Below are positions 16,206-24,702 of a stretch of DNA of 64,000 bases, piece by piece; the stretch's first letter is position 1, and the number at the start of each line of letters is the position of its first letter. Position numbers and translations under genes: made by a program. Below the pieces are notes generated by a model that saw only the letters and a list, made by a program, of their open reading frames with translations, was not told the origin of the DNA and made no database searches. Source of the stretch: Thermodesulfobacteriota bacterium (lineage in GTDB: Bacteria > Desulfobacterota_D > UBA1144 > Nemesobacterales > UBA2774); contig BQJP01000001.1 of the NCBI GenBank assembly GCA_021604765.1, positions 62,001-126,000 on the forward strand. The letters run 5' to 3'.

Positions 16206-16904
16206 ATGATAATTTCACATAAATACAAGTTTATTTTTATTAAGACTCGTAAAACGGCTGGGTCTAGTATTCAGATATATCTCTCTGACCACTGTGGGCA
16301 GGATGATGTTGTAAGTACCATTGATCGGCCGGAACGTCCTTATAGTCCAAGGAATTACAGGGGGTTCTATAATCCACTTCCCGAACTTTGGGAACGCCGT
16401 TCCCCAGCTAAGATTGCCAGAACATTAGGGCGGTTCGTTACCCTTAAGAAGTTTCAATCCCACATTAAAGCAAGAGAAGTAAGAGAAAGAATCCCTAACG
16501 AGATCTGGGATAATTACTACAAATTTACAGTCGAAAGAAATCCTTGGGATAAAGTACTCTCACATTATCACTTTGTAAGGCAGCGTTACAGTAAATACGA
16601 TCAGAATATATCATTTGATGAATATTTGGATGTTGCTGAACTCCCTTACAACTACCCTAAATATACTGATCTTGACCAAAATATTATGGTAGACCGTGTA
16701 GTTAGGTATGAGCATTTAAATGAAGAACTTGGTGAGATATTTGAGGAGCTTGGAGTTCCTTTTGCTGGTTCTCTCGGACCGACTGAAAAATCCCACTATA
16801 GAAAAGATAGGAGGCCTTATCAGGAAGTCTATACTCCTGAGCAGAAGTCAAAAGTTGCTAAACTTTTCGATCAAGAAATTGAAATGCACGGTTATGAGTT
16901 CTAA
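16206..16904 (+). CDS. Sulfotransferase family protein
   Basis: 232 aa, Sulfotransfer_2-like. It transfers sulfate from PAPS to a hydroxyl or amine, often on carbohydrates or lipids. The 5'-phosphosulfate loop is FIKTRKTAGSSIQIYL (about residues 12-27). The 3'-phosphate-binding segment is ERNPWDKVLSHYHF (about residues 111-124). No signal peptide. No other carbohydrate gene is nearby, so the acceptor cannot be inferred. The gene ends 22 bases from the stop of the convergent lipoprotein gene. Confidence 0.88.
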   Translation: MIISHKYKFIFIKTRKTAGSSIQIYLSDHCGQDDVVSTIDRPERPYSPRNYRGFYNPLPELWERRSPAKIARTLGRFVTLKKFQSHIKAREVRERIPNEIWDNYYKFTVERNPWDKVLSHYHFVRQRYSKYDQNISFDEYLDVAELPYNYPKYTDLDQNIMVDRVVRYEHLNEELGEIFEELGVPFAGSLGPTEKSHYRKDRRPYQEVYTPEQKSKVAKLFDQEIEMHGYEF

Positions 16905-16925
16905 ATATTTAGTGAATGGCGGGGT

Positions 16926-17354
16926 TTACTGTCCGCAAGAAGTACGGCTTAGGCATGTAAAAACTATATCTTCATTTAAAATACCACTTACGTTTAACTG
17001 TCCGTCCTGATTTATAGTTACATTGAGTTCGCTATAAATATTACTGTTTGTACATTCAATTGTACTACAATCCATAGCCTTACAATCGCGCTCACATTCA
17101 GGAAGAGTGTAATCAGTGGCTAATTCTATTTCGTCTTCCAGGCTTTGACCCGGAGCTACTTTGCATAGGAAAGGGTCGCATACAGCGGTCAATTCAATAG
17201 CAGGGCAATCGCTATGAGCGATCTCTATGTCCGTAGCACAGCCTTGTTCAATTTCCCTAGGAATAGTTTCAGAACTGACGTTTCCAGTAATTTCGCTGTC
17301 GCATGAATAGAGTAGAACAATACCTATCAACCCGATGAACAACCAATGACTCAT
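16926..17354 (-). CDS. Cys-rich lipoprotein
   Basis: 142 aa if started at the ATG giving MSHWLFIGLIGIVLLYSCDS, a lipoprotein signal with lipobox LYSC. An in-frame start 18 codons upstream is less likely. The mature part holds about ten more cysteines (CATDIEIAHSDC, CDPFLCK, CERDCKAMDCSTIEC), suggesting disulfides. No recognised domain. It overlaps nothing and is convergent with the sulfotransferase. Confidence 0.65.
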   Translation of the reverse strand: MSHWLFIGLIGIVLLYSCDSEITGNVSSETIPREIEQGCATDIEIAHSDCPAIELTAVCDPFLCKVAPGQSLEDEIELATDYTLPECERDCKAMDCSTIECTNSNIYSELNVTINQDGQLNVSGILNEDIVFTCLSRTSCGQ

Positions 17355-17418
17355 GGAGTTATTATAATGAAAAAAAGAGTAAAAATCGAGTACCCACTTT
17401 TTTAGCAATAAAGTTGGT

Positions 17419-18114
17419 TTAATGAGCCTTCTCCATTACAAATCCATTAATGAGAAGTGATTTCCAGAAATGTTGTATATTTACGAATCCACAACTCTTT
17501 AGCAAAGTACTCGTTTCTTCTACCGTAATATAATTTAAGTCTTTTCTAACATGGCTGAACATTTCTTCTACTTCCTTTTTATCTCTTGTTTGGAGTTGAA
17601 AGGATTCCCAGGCAGATAAAAATTCTTCAAACTTCTTGGAGTCAACATCGTTGCAAACATCTGCGATTATAAACTTAGCTCCAGGTTTAAGTCGAAAATA
17701 TATCTGTTTAATAAATTCTTCTTTTTCTTCTTTAGGAATAAAGTGGGCAACTAAAAGTGAAGTCGCACCGTCAAAATCTTCCTGGAGAACATCGTTGATC
17801 CCGCCGTGGATCAGTTCAATTCTATGGCTTAACTCATTTTGCTCAATTTTCGATGAAGCTTTTTTTATCATTTCCTCAGCAATATCAAAACCTGTAATTT
17901 TCCACCCAGGATTCTCAATTGCGTATCCTATAGATTCTTTGCCTGTGCCCGAGCCTCCTACCAATACATATGCATCATCTGGTAATGTGGTTTTTAAGAT
18001 ATGGTGTGAGATATCATGAAGAGCTCTGTAGCCGGGGATGATTTTGTCTATTTCATCATCATAAATTCGAGCTCTTTCATTGAATCGTTTTTCTGGATCG
18101 TAAGTTTCACTCAT
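17419..18114 (-). CDS. Class I SAM-dependent methyltransferase
   Basis: 231 aa from the ATG giving MSETYDPEKRFNERARIYDD; a start 23 codons upstream adds a sequence unlike the family. The SAM loop is VLVGGSGTGKESIGYA (about residues 50-65), followed by ITGFDIAEEMIKKA, which places the ribose-binding Asp. A second core strand is KFIIADV (about residues 155-161). It resembles small-molecule or tRNA-modifying methyltransferases; no substrate can be assigned. It is upstream of the lipoprotein gene on the same strand. Confidence 0.85.
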   Translation of the reverse strand: MSETYDPEKRFNERARIYDDEIDKIIPGYRALHDISHHILKTTLPDDAYVLVGGSGTGKESIGYAIENPGWKITGFDIAEEMIKKASSKIEQNELSHRIELIHGGINDVLQEDFDGATSLLVAHFIPKEEKEEFIKQIYFRLKPGAKFIIADVCNDVDSKKFEEFLSAWESFQLQTRDKKEVEEMFSHVRKDLNYITVEETSTLLKSCGFVNIQHFWKSLLINGFVMEKAH

Positions 18115-18234
18115 ACTTATATAGTCTATATTATTGGATGAGTTGTGAAATAGAAGAGATTCTAATAATATTAAAAGATTCACTCTGAGGATTCGTGCTT
18201 AGTTAGAGATATCTGGTAAACTAACCACCTGAAT

Positions 18235-18645
18235 ATGAACAATAAAGACCTTAGGGACATAGAAAACAGACAAGATATAGATAATCTCATGTGGAGTTTT
18301 TATGACCGCATGATGGTCGACCCTGTGATCGGCTATATCTTTACTCATTATGCAAAGCTCGATCTAAAAGCGCATATTCCCATAATCGCCGATTTCTGGG
18401 AGACTATTTTATTCCAGAATCATGTATATAAAAGAGGACCTAAAGCGATGGAAGTGCACTATGAACTCAATAAGAAGGTCCAGCTCAGAAAACAGCATTT
18501 CTCCCGCTGGCTATATCTGTTTCATCAAACCATAGATGAGCTCTATTGTGGCACAAAAGCTGGGCTTGCAAAAGAACGCTCAGTCTCAATAGCCAAACTT
18601 ATGCAGAATAGGATAGGTACTCTTCCTGACTGTACAGAGATGTAG
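18235..18645 (+). CDS. Group III truncated haemoglobin
   Basis: 136 aa, matching group III (P-type) 2/2 haemoglobins. The start region is DIDNLMWSFYDRMMVDPVIG, the mid region is HIPIIADFWETILF, and the proximal histidine is in KQHFSRWLYLFHQTIDEL (about residue 86). Such proteins bind O2 or NO, probably in NO detoxification or electron transfer. No Shine-Dalgarno is obvious. Divergent from the methyltransferase gene. Confidence 0.9.
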   Translation: MNNKDLRDIENRQDIDNLMWSFYDRMMVDPVIGYIFTHYAKLDLKAHIPIIADFWETILFQNHVYKRGPKAMEVHYELNKKVQLRKQHFSRWLYLFHQTIDELYCGTKAGLAKERSVSIAKLMQNRIGTLPDCTEM

Positions 18646-18763
18646 ATTTCTCACAAAGTTATACAAGTTTGAAGTTTAAATAGCTTGGCTGCTTAGATTT
18701 CCTTTGTTTTTAAAAACCAACTGTGATATATTGGCATCAACATTAAAAAGTGAGGTGATTTAA

Positions 18764-19174
18764 ATGAGTAGAAGCGCAATGGACACAGTTGTAGAGTTTT
18801 ACCAGCATGTTAACGGAGACCCTACAGGGCTTCCCGGAGTACTACATGCAGATATGAAATGGGAAATAATTGAAGGTTTCCCTTATGGTGGCGAATATAA
18901 CGGACTCGGTTCAATATTTGAAGATTTCTTTGGGAATGTAATGCAGCATTTTGAATTTTGGAATGCAAACCCTGATGAATATATTGACGCTGGGGATAAA
19001 ATTGTTGTGCTAGGGCATTACAAAACAAAAGCCAAAGAATCAGGGATGGAAATAGAACCTTCTTTTGCTCATATATGGACGGTGCAAGATGGCATGATTA
19101 CAAGACTTCAGCAATATGCTGACTCAGCTGTGGTATCACGAGCACTTAATCACAACGTGCCAACCAAAGCTTAA
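18764..19174 (+). CDS. SnoaL-like / NTF2-fold protein
   Basis: 136 aa single NTF2-like domain: VVEFYQHVNGDPTGLPGVLH, MKWEIIEGFPYGGEYNGLGS, IVVLGHYKTKAKESGMEIEP, then HIWTVQDGMITRLQQYAD. The fold includes isomerases, dehydratases and many proteins of unknown ligand. AGGTGATTTA precedes the ATG. A related but different NTF2-like gene is at 48272. Confidence 0.85.
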   Translation: MSRSAMDTVVEFYQHVNGDPTGLPGVLHADMKWEIIEGFPYGGEYNGLGSIFEDFFGNVMQHFEFWNANPDEYIDAGDKIVVLGHYKTKAKESGMEIEPSFAHIWTVQDGMITRLQQYADSAVVSRALNHNVPTKA

Positions 19175-19250
19175 AATATTAGAGAGGGCTGTTGTCGGTC
19201 AATAATAAAATCCGATATCCTGAGTAAAGCATTTGTGACTAATGAATTTA

Positions 19251-19928
19251 TTACACCTTAATTGATCTGGGTCTAAGAAAATTCTTAATTCTTGTAAATA
19301 TAAATCCAAGAATCATGCCACCTATGAATCCGTCAACAAATCCCCAAAGCCCCCATTCAAATACACCCTTATAGCTCTCTGGGAACATAAGATAAGATTT
19401 GCTAATAGCGCCTATTGTAGAGGCATCTGTTATTTGAGTAATATTGGAGATTCCCTGGAAGGTAAGGTAGATCGGCCTTATTGCGAATCCAAAAGAGTCT
19501 ATTTCAAAGTTGTACAGCATGCTGACTAGGGCAAGCAAGCCTGAGCAGATTGCGAGTACTATCCCAGTGGCTATACCGAATTTGATTGTTGTCGGAAAGT
19601 TTTTCCCCTCTGATATGATTGATAGGAAATTATAGAAGATAGCTATAAAAAACCCACTTACAAATCCATCTATAAAGCCTGTAATTATAGCGATTATGCT
19701 ATTTATCGCATTAATCGGCATTCCAAACTGTGAATACTGAATTAACCCTGATAAGCTGGTCTCCATATCAAGGGCATGGAGTATTACTAAAGCAATTCCG
19801 CTTAGAAATCTGAAATCCAGCTCTACCCACGCGGTAGCAGCGCCCTCCATTAAAGAGATCTCTATTAATAGTACTGATGCCAGAGCCCATATTATCCCGG
19901 CATATAGACCAAATCGGATTGCGTTCAT
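19251..19928 (-). CDS. Six-helix membrane protein, unknown function
   Basis: 225 aa, about six transmembrane helices in three similar pairs. Glycine-rich turns such as GFIDGFVSGFF and GFVDGFIGGMILGFIF recur, so an internal duplication is plausible. The C-terminus is basic (TRIKNFLRPRS). No family recognised. It stands alone with AAGGGAAATTT before the ATG. Confidence 0.65.
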   Translation of the reverse strand: MNAIRFGLYAGIIWALASVLLIEISLMEGAATAWVELDFRFLSGIALVILHALDMETSLSGLIQYSQFGMPINAINSIIAIITGFIDGFVSGFFIAIFYNFLSIISEGKNFPTTIKFGIATGIVLAICSGLLALVSMLYNFEIDSFGFAIRPIYLTFQGISNITQITDASTIGAISKSYLMFPESYKGVFEWGLWGFVDGFIGGMILGFIFTRIKNFLRPRSIKV

Positions 19929-20083
19929 AAATTTCCCTTAATGCTTATGACGATGTTTATATTACCCAGCACTTAGGTGAAATAAAGTTGGTAGTTAGAA
20001 ATGTCTAAAGAGAAAGAAAATAAAAAAGCCGCAGATCAGTTTTAAACATCCCCGGTTCTGTAACTAAATTTATTGTCGAAAAT

Positions 20084-20362
20084 TTATTTGCCTACAAACG
20101 ATCTAGCTCCTATGTATATACCATCCTGATCGAGTCCCACCCCTCTAAACGCTACAGCCCCTCCTCCAATAGATACGAATCTAACATCAAAATAATCAAA
20201 ATTTCCTTTTCCACCTGGTATCGGGGTGTTCTTGTCAGCAACCATTTGTAGGTTGTAAGTATCTTGAGCATACAGTTTTGTGGAGGCAAATAAAGGAGTT
20301 AATAGTATTAAAGCCAATAACGTTAAAGATAATAATTTAAAGTTGATCTGCATCCTTCTCAT
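20084..20362 (-). CDS. Truncated paralogue of the VADxxTPIPG repeat protein
   Basis: 92 aa. Signal peptide (FKLLSLTLLALILLTPLFAS) nearly identical to that of the adjacent 474-aa protein. One and a half repeat units follow (MVADKNTPIPGGKGNFDYF, then GAVAFRGVGLDQDGIYIGAR), then a stop. It is a shortened tandem copy. It has its own stop and start, so it may still be secreted, but it is too short to form the full repeat fold. 78 bases separate it from the larger gene upstream on the same strand. Confidence 0.65.
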   Translation of the reverse strand: MRRMQINFKLLSLTLLALILLTPLFASTKLYAQDTYNLQMVADKNTPIPGGKGNFDYFDVRFVSIGGGAVAFRGVGLDQDGIYIGARSFVGK

Positions 20363-20440
20363 AATGGATACTCTCTTAAGATTAATAATAATGATTTTTA
20401 ATTAGGTCTTATAATTCTTACCAGTCTCATTGAAATTACG

Positions 20441-21865
20441 TCACTTCGTTATAACTGCTCTGTATACTCCTGAGTTGGTGTTTGGTGATACACCACTCCA
20501 TCCTGAGAAAATAAATTCATTTCCATTTATTTCCATAACTTCTAACCTAAAAAAACTAAAGTTTCCACTGTACCCAGGTATTGGCGTATCCCTGTCAGCA
20601 ATTACTGAGTATGTCCCATCTCTTAGTGAATATGAAATGAAAGCTTCTTTATTTTGTCCGGTATAATAAACTTCTGCTTTAAAAACAATATTGTTATTTA
20701 GTATTAGGGGATATGTACCTCTTCCGGCACTTATGAAATTTCCATCAGATATAGGTTCTAGTGTATCGTATTTGACTGAATATAAATAAATCTCATTTCC
20801 TGCTGTGAATGCTATATTCCCTTGTTTGATATCAGTTGTTATATGTTTTGTAAAGTCTTCGAGAGTCTCTCCTGAACCATCTGGAATTAAGGTGTTCTGA
20901 TTAGCTATTACAACAAGCTCTCCATCTATGAACCCAAGTAGACCTTCTTGCTCTCCATCTGAAAATTGCTGAACGTGTCTGAACATGAAATTTTGTCCTC
21001 CTAAGTGCTTCAGGTCTGAAAAGTATTTAGGATAATTTGCGTCTGGAATTGGACTGTCATCCTCAACTAACAAGCTATACTGGCCGTCTATAAATAGATA
21101 AATACCAGATTTTTGAGGTAATGTCTGTTTAATAATATGGATGCCTAAATCTAACTCATCATTAAGAACTACGAAGTCATTAAAATCTGCCAAAGTACCA
21201 GATCCAGGTATTGGGGTATTTTTGTCTACTACTAAAGAAATTCTACCGTCTTTATATGCATATATACCCTGCTGATGATGAGTGCCGTTAAGACCACGAA
21301 ATAAAATATCATTTCCTCCAATACTTGTTATGTTGGTGAATTGTGAAAAAGTATCCGTTCCTCCCGGCATGGGGGTGTCTTTATTTGCAATGACTGAAAG
21401 CCTACCATTGTCAAACAAGTATAATCCTTCTCTGTAAGATTGGTCACGCCCTACAAATACCACTTTTCCATCTCCTAAGGATGCAATCTTGTTATTAAAA
21501 AGTGAGAATGAGCCAAAGTTCTCCTTTTCTTCAATACCTGGTATTTGTGTATTTGTATCTGCTACCTTTAAGAGCCGGCCTCGGTTGAATAAATATATTC
21601 CATTGTGTCCCGATGAACCATATCCATCATATCCATAAAACAATGGCTCTCCTACTATTGGAGCTCTATGTAAATTAAAAGCTGTAAAGTTACCCTTCCA
21701 ATTCGGTATTGGAGTGAACTCATCAGCCACTAGCCGTATATTAGAGCTACTGGCATTATCACTAATTTGAGCATACAGTTTTGTGGAAACAAATAACGGA
21801 GTTAAAACTATTAAAGCTAATAATGTTAAAGCAAACAATTTAAATTTAATCTGAAATCTTTTCAT
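20441..21865 (-). CDS. Secreted repeat protein with VADxxTPIPG units
   Basis: 474 aa with a signal peptide (residues 1-32, LYAQ). The rest is built of about seven units of roughly 55-60 residues, each with the pattern LxxVAD(K/R)(N/D)TPIPGxxGxFxxF, xxGGxxxxFRG, and GIYLFxxGR. This arrangement resembles DUF7453-like repeats of secreted proteins in environmental bacteria, probably a beta-propeller. No sorting tail is present. The role is unknown; binding of a surface ligand is a reasonable guess. Confidence 0.7.
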   Translation of the reverse strand: MKRFQIKFKLFALTLLALIVLTPLFVSTKLYAQISDNASSSNIRLVADEFTPIPNWKGNFTAFNLHRAPIVGEPLFYGYDGYGSSGHNGIYLFNRGRLLKVADTNTQIPGIEEKENFGSFSLFNNKIASLGDGKVVFVGRDQSYREGLYLFDNGRLSVIANKDTPMPGGTDTFSQFTNITSIGGNDILFRGLNGTHHQQGIYAYKDGRISLVVDKNTPIPGSGTLADFNDFVVLNDELDLGIHIIKQTLPQKSGIYLFIDGQYSLLVEDDSPIPDANYPKYFSDLKHLGGQNFMFRHVQQFSDGEQEGLLGFIDGELVVIANQNTLIPDGSGETLEDFTKHITTDIKQGNIAFTAGNEIYLYSVKYDTLEPISDGNFISAGRGTYPLILNNNIVFKAEVYYTGQNKEAFISYSLRDGTYSVIADRDTPIPGYSGNFSFFRLEVMEINGNEFIFSGWSGVSPNTNSGVYRAVITK

Positions 21866-22135
21866 TATTCCTCTCCTCTATAATGCTATGATCGATTATG
21901 ATTACGCTACAATTAGTCACCGATTTTTAATTATGATTACTTTAACACATTAATTATCGAACTCCAATATTGTAAATTTTTTAAATCTTTGAGCATGAAA
22001 ATTGTTGTTGCTTTCAAGCTTAAAGAAAATTCTATGATTGGTCGAAATTACTTAACCTCATCTTTATGGAGATTTGTTATTTGTAATGGTTTTACGTTAG
22101 ATTATTAGAAATGCAGATGGTTGTAAGGAAAATTT

Positions 22136-23848
22136 ATGTTTGAATCTAGACTCAAAGGCTTAAAAATTAACTGGATTAAAACTTCTCCCGAAAGACGAGA
22201 GGCGGTTGTGAAGGATGTTACCTCAGGGTCGGAACCGGGAGTAAGGTTTTATTTGCTCTTAACTACATCTGCGCTTATTGCGGCGTTTGGCCTAATCGCA
22301 AACAGTACGGCAGTCATAATAGGAGCTATGCTAGTATCTCCACTAATGACTCCAATAATAGGGTCATCACTTGGGCTTGTGATAGGAGACGGCAGACTTT
22401 TTGCAAACTCTTTAAGATCAGTTGTAGTGGGCACCGTTTTAGCTATTTTATTTTCATCGCTATTAGGTTTTTTGCCTTTAGCTCTTGAAGCTACACCAGA
22501 GATGCTTTCAAGGGTGCGGCCAACTTTGCTGGATCTATTCGTAGCCGTTCTTGCCGGTTTTGCGGGTGCCTATGCTATGATAGACGAAAAGGTTAGCCCG
22601 GCTCTGCCGGGTGTGGCAATTGCGGTTGCGATTGTTCCTCCGTTATCAAATACGGGCATTTGTCTTTCCTTAGGTTATTACGAGGGGGCTTTTGGTTCTT
22701 TTATGCTCTTTTTCGCCAATTTCCTGTCCATCTTGCTTGTTGCTTCAGCCACTTTCATCGCCGCCGGATTGACACCTGCTGCTAGTCTGAAGAAAGATAA
22801 GAATTTTCTCAGAAGTTTTCTCCTTGCATTTGCGGGCTTTATTGTAGTAGCTGGTTTCCTTACTTATTCACTTGTAACACTAGTTCAAGAAAGAAAACTT
22901 AAGGACACGATTGAGGCTGCTCTGAACATTGAATTTGATAAGCTCCACTCTACATCAGTAGACGATTATGTCTATGATAAGCATGATGGAAAGCTCTATA
23001 TACTCGCATCAGTCCGCTCTCCTATTATAATGACTCCAAGAGATATCAAGAAGCTGCAAGATTCATTTCAAAATCAGATTGAGATGCCTGTTGAGTTAAT
23101 AGTTAGAAGTATTCTTTCAAAAGATGTTAGCGCTACAGGTAGTGTCAATGAAGTAGTAGATCAGAATCTGGACGGCTTTTTTATTAATAAGACATTGGAT
23201 GCTGATCAAGTCTTGCTACGTAAAGCTGAGCAGGTAATACTGGAAGAACTTGCCCACTGGCCCAAGATGAATCTCCTAAATACTGAATATGTTCATTTGC
23301 AAAGAGGAGATACCATAATAGCCACAGTTACAGGATTTAGAGTGCTTACGGATAGTGAAATCAGTGGTATTGAAGAAAGGATTAAAGAAACTGTTGGGAA
23401 TGATGATCTCAATTTAATGATTAGAACTGTTAAGACAAGTATTTCTGATCATAATGGACAGCTGCTTTATGGTTGGCTGTATACTGAGAATCTTGACGAT
23501 AATACTAAGCATGAAATGTTGGAATTAGAAGGTAAAGTTAAGGAGAAATTTAAGAAGTACAAAAAACTCTTCCTGGTTAATATACATGTCAGTTCTCATG
23601 ATAATACTTTTAATGTAATTGTTGAGGCTTTGGGTATAGAACCTATAACCCCAAAAGATGTTAATGAGCTTCAAATAGAACTTTCCCAGCAGATGAACAG
23701 TGTGGTAAATCTTGATGTATGGTATCGAACCGACGTTGTAATTACGAGAGATGGTTACAGATCATTTGAAGAGTATAATGAAAATAATATTTATCGTTTT
23801 GAAAAAGAGTTAAGGGAAACGCTGAATAATAAACCTTTAGAAAAATAG
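22136..23848 (+). CDS. DUF389 membrane protein
   Basis: 570 aa. Residues about 35-250 form the DUF389 membrane domain: SEPGVRFYLLLTTSALIAAF, NSTAVIIGAMLVSPLMTPI, DEKVSPALPGVAIAVAIVPP and related Gly/Ala/Pro-rich helices. A long soluble C-terminal part has repeated alpha/beta segments like those of OmpH/BON-type domains. The function of the family is not established; it is often considered a transporter or signalling protein. AAGGAAAATTT precedes the ATG. Confidence 0.88.
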   Translation: MFESRLKGLKINWIKTSPERREAVVKDVTSGSEPGVRFYLLLTTSALIAAFGLIANSTAVIIGAMLVSPLMTPIIGSSLGLVIGDGRLFANSLRSVVVGTVLAILFSSLLGFLPLALEATPEMLSRVRPTLLDLFVAVLAGFAGAYAMIDEKVSPALPGVAIAVAIVPPLSNTGICLSLGYYEGAFGSFMLFFANFLSILLVASATFIAAGLTPAASLKKDKNFLRSFLLAFAGFIVVAGFLTYSLVTLVQERKLKDTIEAALNIEFDKLHSTSVDDYVYDKHDGKLYILASVRSPIIMTPRDIKKLQDSFQNQIEMPVELIVRSILSKDVSATGSVNEVVDQNLDGFFINKTLDADQVLLRKAEQVILEELAHWPKMNLLNTEYVHLQRGDTIIATVTGFRVLTDSEISGIEERIKETVGNDDLNLMIRTVKTSISDHNGQLLYGWLYTENLDDNTKHEMLELEGKVKEKFKKYKKLFLVNIHVSSHDNTFNVIVEALGIEPITPKDVNELQIELSQQMNSVVNLDVWYRTDVVITRDGYRSFEEYNENNIYRFEKELRETLNNKPLEK

Positions 23849-24073
23849 TTACCAGAAGACTAAAACCTCGATTTTTTTATTTGATTTCGTAAATATCAAC
23901 TACCTATGAATTCCTCTTAAAATCAGAGGAATAAACACTAAAATTATGAAAGTTAATTGAAGCTATCTCATATAACTACATATTTAGTAATACTCTAAAT
24001 ACTATATTTATATCTCAGACTATAAATAACCTTTACAAAAATATTCATGTGTACTAAACTCAGAATATATGGC

Positions 24074-24137
24074 GGTAGGAGAAAGCGACATTCATAGAAT
24101 GTTTCCTATTTGTCTTAATTTATATCCACTCTCCTAC
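24074..24137. other. Structured intergenic element in a 355-base gap
   Basis: GTAGGAGA (24074-24081) pairs with TCTCCTAC (24130-24137), and an inner hairpin ACATTC-ATA-GAATGT lies between them. It lies about 36 bases upstream of a perfect TATAAT (24174-24179) that probably drives the 24205 gene. It may be an operator, a remnant or a small RNA end. Otherwise nothing coding is seen in 23849-24204. Confidence 0.35.
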
Positions 24138-24204
24138 AATATTTTGATTTGCTAGCTTTACGTGCGTTAGCGTTATAATATTAACTACTAGAAGGGGATT
24201 TTAG

Positions 24205-24435
24205 ATGTATGAAACTAAGACTAATAATCTTGGTCTCGATCTGTTAATCCGCTTAAATCTTTTCATAGAGTATTTGAATTTCCTCGGCGGTAAGACTCAG
24301 AGACCAAATAAAAATAATCAGAGCAATGCTGCAACTGCTCCAGATCCCAAGTATACGGCTCATCTTGATTCCAAGAAAGTAAGTAGAGGTGCTTTTGATA
24401 TAGGTTTTTTAAGAGGAATGCAAACAACGTCATAA
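24205..24435 (+). CDS. Small hypothetical protein
   Basis: 76 aa, soluble, with LGLDLLIRLNLFIEYLNFLG near the N-terminus and an Asn/Ala-rich polar middle. No domain recognised. AGAAGGGGATTTTAG gives a ribosome site, TATAAT sits 26 bases upstream, and an intrinsic terminator follows at 24469, so it is a complete transcription unit. No signal peptide. Confidence 0.55.
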   Translation: MYETKTNNLGLDLLIRLNLFIEYLNFLGGKTQRPNKNNQSNAATAPDPKYTAHLDSKKVSRGAFDIGFLRGMQTTS

Positions 24436-24468
24436 TTGCTGAAATAATAAATTTTTTGTCCCCTTCTC

Positions 24469-24520
24469 GACTCTTCTCCCTTTGTTGCCGGTAGGTACAG
24501 AGGGAGAGGGGTCTTATTTT
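24469..24520 (+). terminator. Intrinsic terminator after the 76-aa gene
   Basis: GACTCTTCTCCCT pairs (with G-U) with AGGGAGAGGGGTC across a 19-base loop, followed by TTATTTTTT. Confidence 0.8.
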
Positions 24521-24702
24521 TTGAGACGCTAGAGTATGCAGCAGAATAAGTTATGTATGTTTTGGAAAACACGTTAACTAAGTATTAAAAAGTTGTGTAA
24601 TTGGTTGCAATTATAAGAGAATTATTATATATTCGATATTTGAATCATTATTGCTTAATAACATTAAAATTTATTTAGTTTGTCCAGTGGAGGATGGTTA
24701 AA

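Noticed and set aside
18733-18750. Sigma-54-like TTGGCATC before the SnoaL gene
   Set aside because: No GC at the required 10-base distance (ACATTA instead).
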